A DNA stretch of 64,000 nucleotides. Origin: Methylobacterium sp. WSM2598 (lineage in GTDB: Bacteria; Pseudomonadota; Alphaproteobacteria; Rhizobiales; Beijerinckiaceae). The notes beneath the pieces were generated by a model that saw nothing but the letters and a program-made list of their open reading frames with translations, did no database searches and was not told where the DNA came from. The stretch covers positions 6,629,814 through 6,693,813 of the forward strand of contig NZ_KB900609.1 of NCBI RefSeq assembly GCF_000379105.1, read 5' to 3'. This document shows positions 40,089 through 48,306 of the stretch, piece by piece; position 1 is the stretch's first letter; every line of letters starts with the position of its first letter. Both the position numbers and the translations under genes were made by a program.

Positions 40089-40537
40089 GGTGGGATCCCT
40101 CGTTGATGTTTTTTAAGCAGACCGCCGAGCCCCGAAGCAGCTCGGCCCATGGTGCTACAGGTGACGAAGATCGGTTGTGCCGGGCGGGATCCGCTGGAAC
40201 CTCGGGGGGAGAGACGATCCGGGACCCGCGCCGGACGCGATATAAGAACGCCGCCGGAGGCCCGCAAGGCGAGGTCCCCTCCCGCCGAGACGGCCCGCGC
40301 GCGGCCCGTCCGTCAACTGCGAATCCGGGCCAGCGGCCAAGCCGCCACGAGAATGTTGCGGCCTTGCCACGCGCCCGCCACGGGGCGCATGCTACGAGGA
40401 AGGTCTGCGCGTCGCGTCCTTGCGCGGACCTGCCCCGGGTGGACCTGCCCCGGGCGGGCCGCCCTGTCGGTCGGGATGCGGGCCTGTCGTCGTCCGGGAC
40501 CGACCGGGCGCTTGCCGCGAGCCTGCTCAGGAGCCTG
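40089..40537. other. Divergent intergenic region of dnaK and a secreted-protein gene
   Basis: About 450 bp containing the dnaK 5' leader (about 150 nt, with a GCCGAGC/GCTCGGC hairpin at 40124-40144), the heat-shock promoter at 40240-40268, and presumably the promoter of the plus-strand gene at 40538. Long frames here are artefacts. Confidence 0.5.
40240..40268 (-). promoter_or_regulatory. Candidate RpoH (sigma-32) promoter of dnaK
   Basis: On the minus strand: CTTGCG (40263-40268), 16 nt, then CTTATAT (40240-40246). This fits the alphaproteobacterial RpoH consensus of a CTTG -35 and a CYTATNT -10. It lies about 150 bp before the dnaK start, which implies a long leader. Confidence 0.65.
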
Positions 40538-41494
40538 ATGCCCTCGTTCCGCCCCCTCGCCACGGCCCTCGTCCTGGCCCTCGCCGGGGCCGCCCTGCCC
40601 GCCCCGGCCTCCGCCCAGAACTTCTTCGAGGAGCTGTTCGGCATCGGGCGGGCGGCGCGCCCGGCCGCGCCGCCCCGCCCGGCCGCGCCCGCGGCCCCGA
40701 TGGACGCGCCGCCCCCGGCGGCCGATCCGCGCCCGGCGGCGCCGCCCCCGGCGCCGAGGCCGGTGGTGATCAAGGCGCCGAGCGACGACGGCGCCATCGG
40801 CCAGGACCTGCTGCAGAACGGCAGCGCCGGCAGCCTGAAGCTGGAACGGGCCCAGGGCGGCCTCACCGCCCGCGTCACCCTCGAGGGCACCCGGATCTCG
40901 CAGCCGATCGAATCCTGCCGGGTGTCGCTCAGCAAAGGGGCGCCCCTCGCCCTCACCGACCAGGGGCGGCCGAACGGGGTCACGCGGCTGGCCTCGTCGG
41001 ACCCGGTCTGCCCGCTCCGAATGGAGATCCTGGAGGGCAGCGTGCTCGTCACGCCCCTGACCGAGCCCGACATCTGCGTGTTCCAGGCCCAGGACTGCGC
41101 CACCACCCCGAAGGGCCTGTGGGGGCCGGGCGCGGCCTCCCTGGTGACGCGCGCCCAGGAATTCGACGGCGCCCGCGGGGCGGCCGACCGCGCCGTGCGC
41201 GAGAATTACCGGGTGATGACCCAGCGCGCCAAGCGCGAGGAGATCCGCCCGATCGTCGCCGAGCAGGCGGCCTTCTCGGCGGACCGGGAGCAGATGTGCC
41301 GCGCCTATGCCCGCGAGGGGGTGCACGGCTTCTGCCACCTGCGCATCACCGAGGCGCGCGTGCTCTCGCTCGCGACGCGGCTCGGCTTGACGGTGAGCAC
41401 GGCCCCGACCGCCAGCAACGCGCCCCGCCCGGTCCGCCGGCGCCCGCCGCCGGTGGAGGGGATGAACCCGGGCTTCCTCGACACCGGGGAGTGA
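40538..41494 (+). CDS. Secreted protein of unknown function
   Basis: 318 residues. A signal peptide (residues 1-27, ending PASAQ) is followed by a Pro/Ala-rich linker (about 40-75). A cysteine-containing region (SCRVSLSKGAPLAL, PVCPLRMEILEG, ICVFQAQDC) and a helical part (ENYRVMTQRAKREEIRPIVAEQ) come next. A final FCHLRITEARV motif precedes a basic tail. The ATG at 40538 follows CAGGAGCC. I do not recognise a family with a known function; it is periplasmic or envelope-associated. Its stop codon overlaps repeat copy E. Confidence 0.65.
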   Translation: MPSFRPLATALVLALAGAALPAPASAQNFFEELFGIGRAARPAAPPRPAAPAAPMDAPPPAADPRPAAPPPAPRPVVIKAPSDDGAIGQDLLQNGSAGSLKLERAQGGLTARVTLEGTRISQPIESCRVSLSKGAPLALTDQGRPNGVTRLASSDPVCPLRMEILEGSVLVTPLTEPDICVFQAQDCATTPKGLWGPGAASLVTRAQEFDGARGAADRAVRENYRVMTQRAKREEIRPIVAEQAAFSADREQMCRAYAREGVHGFCHLRITEARVLSLATRLGLTVSTAPTASNAPRPVRRRPPPVEGMNPGFLDTGE

Positions 41495-41629
41495 TCCGGG
41501 CTCCGCTTGATCGAAGCGGGTCCCGGATCACGAGCCCGCGCGGGCGCCTGAGCGCGGCGCCTGAGCGACGCCGCCATCCGCATGGCCGAAATCGGAGATG
41601 GCGAAGCCACCAACCGGATGTCGGATGAG
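41491..41629. repeat. Dispersed mosaic palindromic repeat, copy E
   Basis: It starts on the TGA of the 40538-41494 gene: hairpin GTGATCCGGGCTCCGCTT and its complement, then CACGAGCCCGCGCGGGCGCC, a duplicated GCGCGGCGCCTGAGCGACGCC, CATCCGCATGGCCGAAATCGG, AGATGGCGAAGCCACCAACCGG. This is nearly the same as copy D for over 120 bp. It lies between convergent genes, so it probably serves as a bidirectional terminator. Confidence 0.85.
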
Positions 41630-41651
41630 GCCGGGGGCGGCCGCGCGGCCC

Positions 41652-42284
41652 TCAGGCGTGCCCGGCGCTCATCGAGAGCATGGCGGGCTCGATCCCGATC
41701 GCCCGCAGGGCCCGGTCGTACTTGGCATCGAGGGCGGCGTTGAAGATCAGGTCCGGATCGGCCGGGCAGTGCAGCCAGCCATTGGCCTGGATCTCGCTCT
41801 CGAGCTGGCCCGGCTGCCAGCCCGCGTAGCCGAGGGCCAGCACGGCGTCGCGCGGGCCCGTCCCGGCCGCGATCGCCCGCAGGATCTCGACCGTCGCGGT
41901 CAGGCAGATCCCGTCGTCGATCAGCAGGGTGGACTGGTCGATGTGGAAGTCGGGCGAGTGCAGGACGAAGCCGCGGCTCGACTCCACGGGGCCGCCCATC
42001 AGCACGGGCATGTGCCCGACCCGGTTCGGCAGCCGGATGGCGTCGTCCTGGCGGATGATGTCGAGCTGGACCAGCAGATCCGGCATGTTGAGGTCGGCCG
42101 CGGGCTTGTTGACGATGATCCCCATCGCCCCCTCGGCCGAGTGGGCGCAGAGGTAGATCACCGAGCGGGCGAAGCGCTCGTCGGCCATGCCCGGCATTGC
42201 CACCAGCAGCTGCCCGTCGAGGTAGCCCGCCGCGGAGGCCCGGCCCGGCGCCGTCGTGTCGTCAGGAGCGGATCGCGTGCGCAT
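41652..42284 (-). CDS. YqgE/AlgH family protein
   Basis: 210 residues. GYLDGQLLVAMPGMADERFARSVIYLCAHSAEGAMGIIVNKP, in its usual blocks, near residues 20-60 and the HMPVLMGGPVESSRGFVLHS motif identify the family. It is cytoplasmic with unclear function, though AlgH was once linked to alginate regulation. It is divergent from the DsbD-like gene, a conserved alphaproteobacterial neighbourhood. Confidence 0.92.
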   Translation of the reverse strand: MRTRSAPDDTTAPGRASAAGYLDGQLLVAMPGMADERFARSVIYLCAHSAEGAMGIIVNKPAADLNMPDLLVQLDIIRQDDAIRLPNRVGHMPVLMGGPVESSRGFVLHSPDFHIDQSTLLIDDGICLTATVEILRAIAAGTGPRDAVLALGYAGWQPGQLESEIQANGWLHCPADPDLIFNAALDAKYDRALRAIGIEPAMLSMSAGHA

Positions 42285-42450
42285 GGCCCTATGCTACGCC
42301 CCGGGCCGCCTTTGTCCATCCTCCACGCCGCCGCGGATCCGGCACGGTCACGTGATCGTTTCTCGCCTTGGTCCGTTTCCTGCTGGTACGCTCATCCGAC
42401 GTGACCTGAGCCGGCGTATCGCGCACCGCGCGAGTGCGGACGAGTAGGCC

Positions 42451-43356
42451 ATGATCCTCTGTGCTTCCGGGACCCATCGCGCTTCCGGGCGGCGCCGGGC
42501 CGCCCGCCCCGCCGCCCTGGCCGCCTGCGCGGCGCTGACGGTGCTGGCGCTGGTCCAGGCGGCCGGGCCCGCCCGGGCGGCCTCGGCCTGGGCCACGGGC
42601 CTGCACGCGCGGGCGCGGCTGATCCCCGGGGGACAGGCGGACGGGGTGCGCTTCGCCGGGCTGGAGATCCTGCTCGATCGCGGCTTCAAGACCTTCTGGC
42701 GCGATCCGGGCGAGGCCGGGATGCCGCCCGCGATCGACTGGTCCAGCTCGCGCAACGCCGCGGCGGTCGACGTGCTCTGGCCGGTGCCGCGGCGGATGAA
42801 GGAGGCGGGCGACGTGGTCTTCGGCTACGAGGACCGCGTCGTGCTGCCGATCCGGGTCGTGCCGGCCGATGGCCGCGCGCCGGTCTCCCTGCGGCTGCGC
42901 CTCGATTACGGCGTGTGCAACGACATCTGCATTCCGGTGCGCGCGGATCTCTCGCTGACCCTGCCGGCCGATGCGGCGGCGGTGGGCGACCCGCGGGTGG
43001 CGGAGGCGGTGGCGGCCTCGCCGCGGCCGGTGCGCCTGGGCGAGGGGCCGCTCGCGGTCCTGGGCGCGGTGCCCGAGCCGCCGGGCCTCGCCGGCCGGCT
43101 CTTCGTCGCGGTGCGGGCGCGGGTGCCGAGCGGCGACAAGGCGGACCTGTTCGTCTCGGCGCCCCCCGGCTGGCTGCTGCTGCCGCCGCCCCGCCCCCTG
43201 CCCGAAGCGCCCGGTACGGTGCTGTTCCGCATCCCCGTCCTGGAGCGTCCGCCCGAGGGCCCCGACCAGCTGCCCCTCAGCCTGATCCTGGCGAGCCCGG
43301 GCCAGCGCCCGGTGACGACCGAGGCCAATCTCGACACCCGGGAATGGTCGCGCTAA
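42451..43356 (+). CDS. DsbD-alpha-like periplasmic protein
   Basis: 301 residues. A signal peptide (about residues 1-41) is followed by a domain like the N-terminal DsbD domain: HARARLIPGGQ, LEILLDRGFKTFWRDPGEAGMPPAIDW, and the redox cysteine pair in YGVCNDICIP (about 156-161). The membrane and thioredoxin parts of full-length DsbD are absent, so this is the stand-alone form. It lies between the YqgE and peroxiredoxin genes, consistent with thiol redox control in the envelope. Confidence 0.8.
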   Translation: MILCASGTHRASGRRRAARPAALAACAALTVLALVQAAGPARAASAWATGLHARARLIPGGQADGVRFAGLEILLDRGFKTFWRDPGEAGMPPAIDWSSSRNAAAVDVLWPVPRRMKEAGDVVFGYEDRVVLPIRVVPADGRAPVSLRLRLDYGVCNDICIPVRADLSLTLPADAAAVGDPRVAEAVAASPRPVRLGEGPLAVLGAVPEPPGLAGRLFVAVRARVPSGDKADLFVSAPPGWLLLPPPRPLPEAPGTVLFRIPVLERPPEGPDQLPLSLILASPGQRPVTTEANLDTREWSR

Positions 43357-43480
43357 GCACCCGCGGCCCGCGGGGGCGGACGTCCCCGGGCGCACGCGCC
43401 CTCCGGAGGGCTGGACGCTCCGGAACGGGCACCGGGGCCGGGGCGAAGGGACCCGGCGGCCTCACCATCGGGAGAGCACC

Positions 43481-43963
43481 ATGACCATCCAGGTAGGGGA
43501 TCACCTGCCCCAGGCGACCTTCCGCGTGATGACCGCGGACGGCCCCGTGGCCAAGACCACCGACGACGTGTTCAAGGGCCGCCGCGTGGTGCTGGTCGCC
43601 GTGCCGGGCGCCTTCACGCCGACCTGCCACCGCAACCACCTGCCGGGCTACGTCGCCAAGCGGGCCGAGATTCTGTCGCACGGCATCGACGGGATCGCCG
43701 TGACCTCGGTCAACGACGTCTTCGTGCTCGACGCGTGGGCGAAGGCGGCCGGGGCGGAGGGCATCGAGTTCCTGGCCGACGGCAACGGGGATTTCGCCAA
43801 GGCCATCGGCCTCGACATGGACGGGGCCGGGTTCGGCCTCGGCGTGCGCTCGAAGCGCTACGCGATGCTGGTCGAGGACGGGGTGGTGCGCGCCCTCAAC
43901 GTCGAGGACACGCCCTCGAAGGCCGAGGTGTCGAGCGCCGAGGCGCTGCTGAAGTCGCTCTGA
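43481..43963 (+). CDS. Peroxiredoxin, Prx5 type
   Basis: 160 residues of the Prx5/AhpE-like group: PGAFTPTCHRNHLPGYV (about residues 42-58) carries the peroxidatic cysteine Cys49, and VNDVFVLDAWAK follows. It reduces peroxides using thiols such as glutathione or thioredoxin. It follows the DsbD-alpha gene by 124 bp and ends at a strong terminator hairpin. Confidence 0.93.
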   Translation: MTIQVGDHLPQATFRVMTADGPVAKTTDDVFKGRRVVLVAVPGAFTPTCHRNHLPGYVAKRAEILSHGIDGIAVTSVNDVFVLDAWAKAAGAEGIEFLADGNGDFAKAIGLDMDGAGFGLGVRSKRYAMLVEDGVVRALNVEDTPSKAEVSSAEALLKSL

Positions 43964-43968
43964 GGCGT

Positions 43969-44006
43969 CGCGGGCCCTCCGCCGCCGCGGCGGCGGAGGG
44001 CCCGCG
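43969..44006 (+). terminator. 38-bp perfect palindrome after the peroxiredoxin gene
   Basis: CGCGGGCCCTCCGCCGCCG is followed by its exact complement, then GAAAGGGGTT. It starts 6 bp after the stop codon, consistent with transcription termination before the tRNA gene. Confidence 0.75.
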
Positions 44007-44080
44007 AAAGGGGTTGCGCGGCCGAGCCGGGCCGGCTAAGACCCCCGGGCTCACGGGCGGCCTCGACCGCCTCGGGCCGT

Positions 44081-44158
44081 CGGAGCGTAGCGCAGCCCGG
44101 TTAGCGCACTAGTCTGGGGGACTAGGGGTCGTGGGTTCGAATCCCGCCGCTCCGACCA
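44081..44158 (+). tRNA. tRNA-Pro (anticodon GGG)
   Basis: Acceptor stem CGGAGCG (44081-44087) pairs with CGCTCCG (44148-44154), then discriminator A and encoded CCA (44156-44158). The anticodon stem CTAGT/ACTAG holds the loop CTGGGGG with anticodon GGG. T-arm GTGGGTTCGAATCCCGC is standard. It reads CCC (and CCU by wobble). The acquired island begins immediately after its 3' end. Confidence 0.97.
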
Positions 44159-44405
44159 TTGAAAATCAATGACTTAGGTGACAGTCCGTTGCTACCGGCT
44201 TACTGCAGATTGGGCTTAGTAAGCCAATAGTAAGCCGTGACTGGGGTGTCGAGGTTCTCACCTTACCGCCGTCCCATGCTCAGTCGCCGCGGGAGCTACT
44301 CGCACTCGGACCGGCTGCGCTATTCGGCCGCTCTGCGATGGCAGGTATCATACCGTCGCGCGTTTGAGTTGACGCATTCTCCTCGCCCCCGCACCTCCGC
44401 GCAGC

Positions 44406-44850
44406 ATGGTTCGTATGGACGGATCAGATCAAAGGCGCGCCGGTATTAGACCAGCGGCGATCGGCCTCTTCGTCCGCTCCGAGGCGCAGATCAATCGGGC
44501 AAGGGCCGTGGCTGAAGCGGCTGGACTTTCCGTGCGCTTGCTCGGGGGAGACCGGGAGCAATGGGACAGCGGCGCTGCTCGGGACAATGCACCTCGCGAA
44601 GGGGCAAGAATTCCGCGCCTTCGCCCTCATCGGCTGCGACGAGGGCGTCCTGCCACTTACCGAGCGCGTGGACGACGTCGCCGACGCGTTCGAACTCGAC
44701 GAGGTGGTCGCGACCGACCGCCGGCTACTCTATGCGGCGGCCACCAGGGTCCGGGACCGCCTCTTCGTGTCAGACGTCAAGCCGGGCTCAGAACTCCTAG
44801 TCGAGCTGAGCGCATCAATGCCTGTATGGCACTATAAGCTTCAGGAGTCA
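44406..44850 (+). pseudogene. 3' remnant of a UvrD/Rep-type helicase
   Basis: One frame from 44406 reads IGLFVRSEAQINRARAVAEAAGLSVRLLG. After a shift near 44560, the next frame reads ALLGTMHLAKGQEFRAFALIGCDEGVLPL followed by DRRLLYAAATRVRDRLFVSDVKPGSELL. These are motifs of the C-terminal part of superfamily 1 helicases (motifs V and VI). The N-terminal ATPase half is missing and the frame is broken, so it is non-functional. The tail to 44913 is unrelated sequence. Confidence 0.75.
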
Positions 44851-44958
44851 TTTTTCTCCGGAGAAGGCACGAGGAGCGACGCTCCGAGGCATTGCGCCTG
44901 TGCCTGCATCTGAATCCCGTTAGGATATGCCGATTCGGTTTGGAAACACTGGTTGATA

Positions 44959-46126
44959 CCGCCGCGCTTATGAACTGATCTGTTCGAGGTAGGGGTATGC
45001 GCAGAGGGACTTGATGCGGCCGGTCTCTGCCGCGAGAGCGTTCCAGGCCCGGCAGCACGCCTCCACGACGGCCTCGTAATCGGCCAGGAGCCGATGGGAG
45101 AGGTAGCGCTCGCGCAGGTAGAGCCAGACGCGCTCGACCGGGTTCAACTCGGGACTGTAGGGCGGCAGGGGCACGAGGGTGAGGTTGGGCGGGAGCGTCA
45201 CCGCGCGCGGATCGTGCCAGCCAGCGCCGTCCAGCACCATCACAGCGTGGGTGTCGGCCGGGATGCTGGCCGCAAAGTCGGTCAGGAAGCGGTCCATGGC
45301 CGGAGTGCAGACCCGCGGCAGCACGAGGGCGAAGTCCTCCCCGGTGGCAGGCCGCACGGCCGCGAAGATGTAAGCCGAGGCGAAGCGCTTGTCGCACAGC
45401 CCTGGCGGGCGTTGGCCGCGCACCCACCAGCGGTGGCCGGTCCGGCCCTTCTGGCCCACGCGCGCCTCGTCCATGAACCAGAGCGCGATCCTCTTGTCCG
45501 GATGGGCTTGGGCCGCCGCCGCTACGGCGGTGCGAAGCCCCTTTTGGCGAAAGCGGCAGCGGCACGGGCGTCCCGCTTCGGGTGAACGGGCCTGGCCTTC
45601 TGCTTCGACAGCCCGAGCCGACGCACGACCCGCGACATGGATTGCGGGCCCATGGTCTTGTCGAACCGCTCCTCGATGAAGCGGCAGAGGTCCGGCAGCG
45701 TCCAGCTCGACGGCTCCCCTTGCTCGGGATCCGGCCCGACCAGGATGCGCTGCACCAGCACCGCCTGCTCGCCCTCGCTGAGGATCTCCCGCCTGTGGCC
45801 GTGCGGACGATCCACCAGCCCGGCCAGCCCCTCGGCATGGAACCGGATCACCGCGTCGCGCAGGGTTTGGCGCTCCATCCCGGCCGCCCGCGCCGCTTCG
45901 GCGCGGCTCATGCCCTCCAGCGCGTTGGCCACGGCCAGGAGGCGCTGCATCGTGCGGCGGCGGGGCTCACGCCGGGCCAAGCGACGCAACGCGGCGGCGC
46001 TCGCGAGGTCGGTGCGGATCGTCAGGCCCGGTCGTGCCATGGCGGCCTCCTGCTGCACAGGCCGCAGGCCAGCACAGACGTGCGTCACGACCAACTCACG
46101 TTCGAGTTAACGCCAGAGCGCGGCGG
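44959..46126 (-). mobile_element. IS630-family insertion sequence
   Basis: A 1168-bp element with inverted ends CCGCCGCGCT (44959-44968 and 46117-46126), flanked by the target dinucleotide TA on both sides, as expected for IS630. It carries one transposase in two frames. It interrupts a minus-strand membrane-protein frame (46127-46500) that can be joined across the element. Confidence 0.85.
44968..46040 (-). CDS. IS630-family transposase (two frames, -1 shift)
   Basis: The first frame (46040-45522) has the HTH part (MQRLLAVANALEGMSRAEAARAAGMERQTLRDAVIRF, in blocks), preceded by AGGAGGCCGCC. The second frame (down to 44968) contains WFMDEARVGQKG, VMVLDGAGWHD and SPELNPVERVWLYLRERYL, the IS630 DDE domain. 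A -1 shift at the CAAAAGGGG run near 45548 fuses them into AKKGLRTAVAAAAQAHPDKRIALWFMDE. It is either programmed frameshifting, known in the family, or a mutation. Confidence 0.85.
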
Positions 46127-46500
46127 TATTATGCCTGACAACACGATTGTCCACAGCATGCAGCATATGTGAATGCGTTCATATTTGACCGCTTGTTGCT
46201 TCCAAAATCCTAATGTTCCGCGCATGCGGTCATAATTTTGCTTGAGACGGTTTTTGCTGTCCTCGGAAAAATGAGGAAAATCGTCAAAGGCGGGGCCGCC
46301 AGCATGAAGTTGTACGCCGCGCAACCTAGCTATCAGCACAGGCAATAGGCTGAGCAAAGCCGCCAAACCATAAGCTGTGAGAACGAAAGCCCAAGGGGTT
46401 ATAGGGAAGCTGATCGCCGCCTCAGTGGAATTGGATGGGTCCTATCACGGTCGGAGGCAAGCGGCACCTCTATGCCGAGAGAGCTAAGCTTTTGGTCTAA
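46127..46500 (-). pseudogene. Membrane-protein gene interrupted by IS630
   Basis: A minus-strand frame reads LDQKLSSLGIEVPLASD, then a TM segment TPWAFVLTAYGLAALLSLLP, a helical linker (FSEDSKNRLKQNYDRMRG), and a second hydrophobic stretch IHICCMLWTIVLSGII. It is cut there by the IS630. Removing the IS and one TA lets the frame run on to 44777. No start codon is found, and the upstream end abuts a recombinase remnant, so both ends look damaged. The two-TM layout with a helical linker resembles SLATT/DUF4231-type proteins only loosely. Confidence 0.5.
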
Positions 46501-46501
46501 A

Positions 46502-46862
46502 TCATGACATTCGCAAGGACGGCTCCGCGCCGAGATGCTGGTAAAAGGTGGCCTTCAAAACGTTAAAGTGGGCAGCAACCTCCTTCGAGGTGCGAGAGCC
46601 ATCCGTCAGCAACGCACGGGCGGCAGCTACATGCTTTGGTTCCATCAGCTTCGGTCGCCCCCCCACGCGGCCCTCCGGCGTGCCTCTGCCAACCCTGCTG
46701 TTGTGCGCTCGCGGATTTGCGCCCGCTCGAACTCGGCAATGGCGCCCAGCATGTGAAAGACGAGCATCCCGCCGGGCGACGAGGTGTCAATGGCGTCAGG
46801 CACGGATTCAAGGCCGATTCCCCGTCGCTTTAAATCCTCAGCTGTGTCGATGGGTTGCTTGC
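46502..46862 (-). pseudogene. Serine recombinase (resolvase/invertase) remnant
   Basis: On the minus strand one frame reads IDTAEDLKRRGIGLESVPDAIDTSSPGGMLVFHMLGAIAEFERAQIRERTTAGLAEARRR (given in blocks of the resolvase core). The next frame reads GRPKLMEPKHVAAARALLTDGSRTSKEVAAHFNV and FYQHL, the C-terminal HTH. A single missing G near 46670 separates them. The N-terminal catalytic-serine region is absent, so it is inactive. Confidence 0.8.
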
Positions 46863-47070
46863 CGCAGCCACCTGAACCCGGCAGGATCCCACTTATCCAG
46901 ACCCAGGGCGCTGTTCAGACATACCAAGCCACCTCTCTGTCCTACGGGCGCTGACGGCGGACATCGAACGTTTGGTGGCCGTTTCTCAAAGCAACCGAGC
47001 TGGCAGTCCGGTGTGGATCGCGAGCCTGTAGGCGGTCACAATTCGGAATGTCGGCAGGGTCTTTGCGGCC

Positions 47071-48306
47071 TTACGAGGTGATGATATCGAGCTTTTGTGC
47101 GAAAGCGCCACGTTTGCGAAGGTGGCCGGATGCTCCTGGCGCGCGGCGGAGCTCCCTTGTCGCGAGCAGAGGCTTCAACATCCGGTGCAGTGTCGCGTGA
47201 TTGATGTGCTGCCCGAAACACTCGTGGAGGCCGTGGCCGAAATGAATGTATTCGTAAGGCAGACGGTCCGGATCGAAGAGGCGCGGTTCCGGTATGCGGC
47301 GCCCGTCCATCATAGCAGATGCAAACGAGGCGATAACCGTTGCGCCTTTCGGGATCGTTCTCGCTCGCTTGGTGCCGGATGCGAGCTCACAGTCCTGGAG
47401 GGCAGTGCGCTTGAGCCCAGGAGCGAGCGGATCGAATCGCATTGCTTCAAAGACGATGTCGTGCAGGCGGGCGTCGTCGCCCGCACGCGCCGCCTGGCGG
47501 GCCTGGGCCAGCCATTCTGGGCGGCGGAGCAGCTGCTCCAATGCCTGCGGCACCACCATCGGCGGTTGTGGCGGCCCGCCGACTACCATGCAGAGGAGCG
47601 CGGTGCGGATCTCCGGGTCCGTGTAGCCTGGCTGGCCTGCGGCCTGCAGCGCGAGGCAGCGCTCAAGCACGTCGTCCACGCGGCCGCGCGCGGCTTTCCT
47701 GGTCGCGATCGCCCGGTCGATATGGTCGCGGAACGCGCGCGCGATCTCGTCCGCCTCGGCGACCCACGCGACGTCGGTGAGCGACCCGGTGAACTGAAAC
47801 TCAAATAGCCGAGAGCCCCAAACAGCAAGGCTTCCGTCCTTCGGTTCCGGGACGCCAAAATAGTCGCCAATGAGCCCAAAGCTCACGCGCCGGACGAGCG
47901 TGACCACGTCCACGCACCCGCCCGCCTCCTCGATAAGCGCCCGGGCACGCGCTTCGGCCTCGGCGCCAAGCCTGGGTAGGTCATCTGGGCGCACCACTGC
48001 CCGCATGGCATTCAGCTGCTCGCGATACTCGGGCGTGTTGCCCATTCCGAGGAAGAAGGGCTGATTCCCGGTGATCACTCGGAGGTTGTCGGCGTACGGG
48101 ACGCTAAAGACGCGATCATTGCCGAACACCTCCAGCACGTCGTCGTAACGCGTGACAATCCAGACAGAGCGAAAGCCTGCAATCGGGGCCCACCGCCGCA
48201 GCACGCTCATGACGAACGGGGCGGTGGATAGCGCCCTGTCCATCAGCCAACCGCGGATACCGCTGGGCTGTTGCCGAAAGTATTTGTTCAAAGTTAAAAT
48301 GTTCAT
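47071..48306 (-). CDS. Cytochrome P450 with atypical I-helix
   Basis: 411 residues. The haem-binding loop FGHGLHECFG (356-365, axial Cys363) and ExxR helix EAMR (287-290) are intact. The I-helix region VVGGPPQPPM (241-250) lacks the normal AG-x-(D/E)-T pattern; the acid-alcohol pair used in O2 activation is replaced by Pro/Gln. The ATG at 48306 overlaps the stop of the peroxidase gene (ATGA), so the two are coupled. It is a soluble bacterial class P450. It may use peroxide or a different proton route; substrate unknown. Confidence 0.9.
   Translation of the reverse strand: MNILTLNKYFRQQPSGIRGWLMDRALSTAPFVMSVLRRWAPIAGFRSVWIVTRYDDVLEVFGNDRVFSVPYADNLRVITGNQPFFLGMGNTPEYREQLNAMRAVVRPDDLPRLGAEAEARARALIEEAGGCVDVVTLVRRVSFGLIGDYFGVPEPKDGSLAVWGSRLFEFQFTGSLTDVAWVAEADEIARAFRDHIDRAIATRKAARGRVDDVLERCLALQAAGQPGYTDPEIRTALLCMVVGGPPQPPMVVPQALEQLLRRPEWLAQARQAARAGDDARLHDIVFEAMRFDPLAPGLKRTALQDCELASGTKRARTIPKGATVIASFASAMMDGRRIPEPRLFDPDRLPYEYIHFGHGLHECFGQHINHATLHRMLKPLLATRELRRAPGASGHLRKRGAFAQKLDIITS

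Noticed and set aside
44260..44405. Integrase fragment directly after the tRNA
   Set aside because: No tyrosine-recombinase motif (R..HxxR..Y) could be read in any frame.
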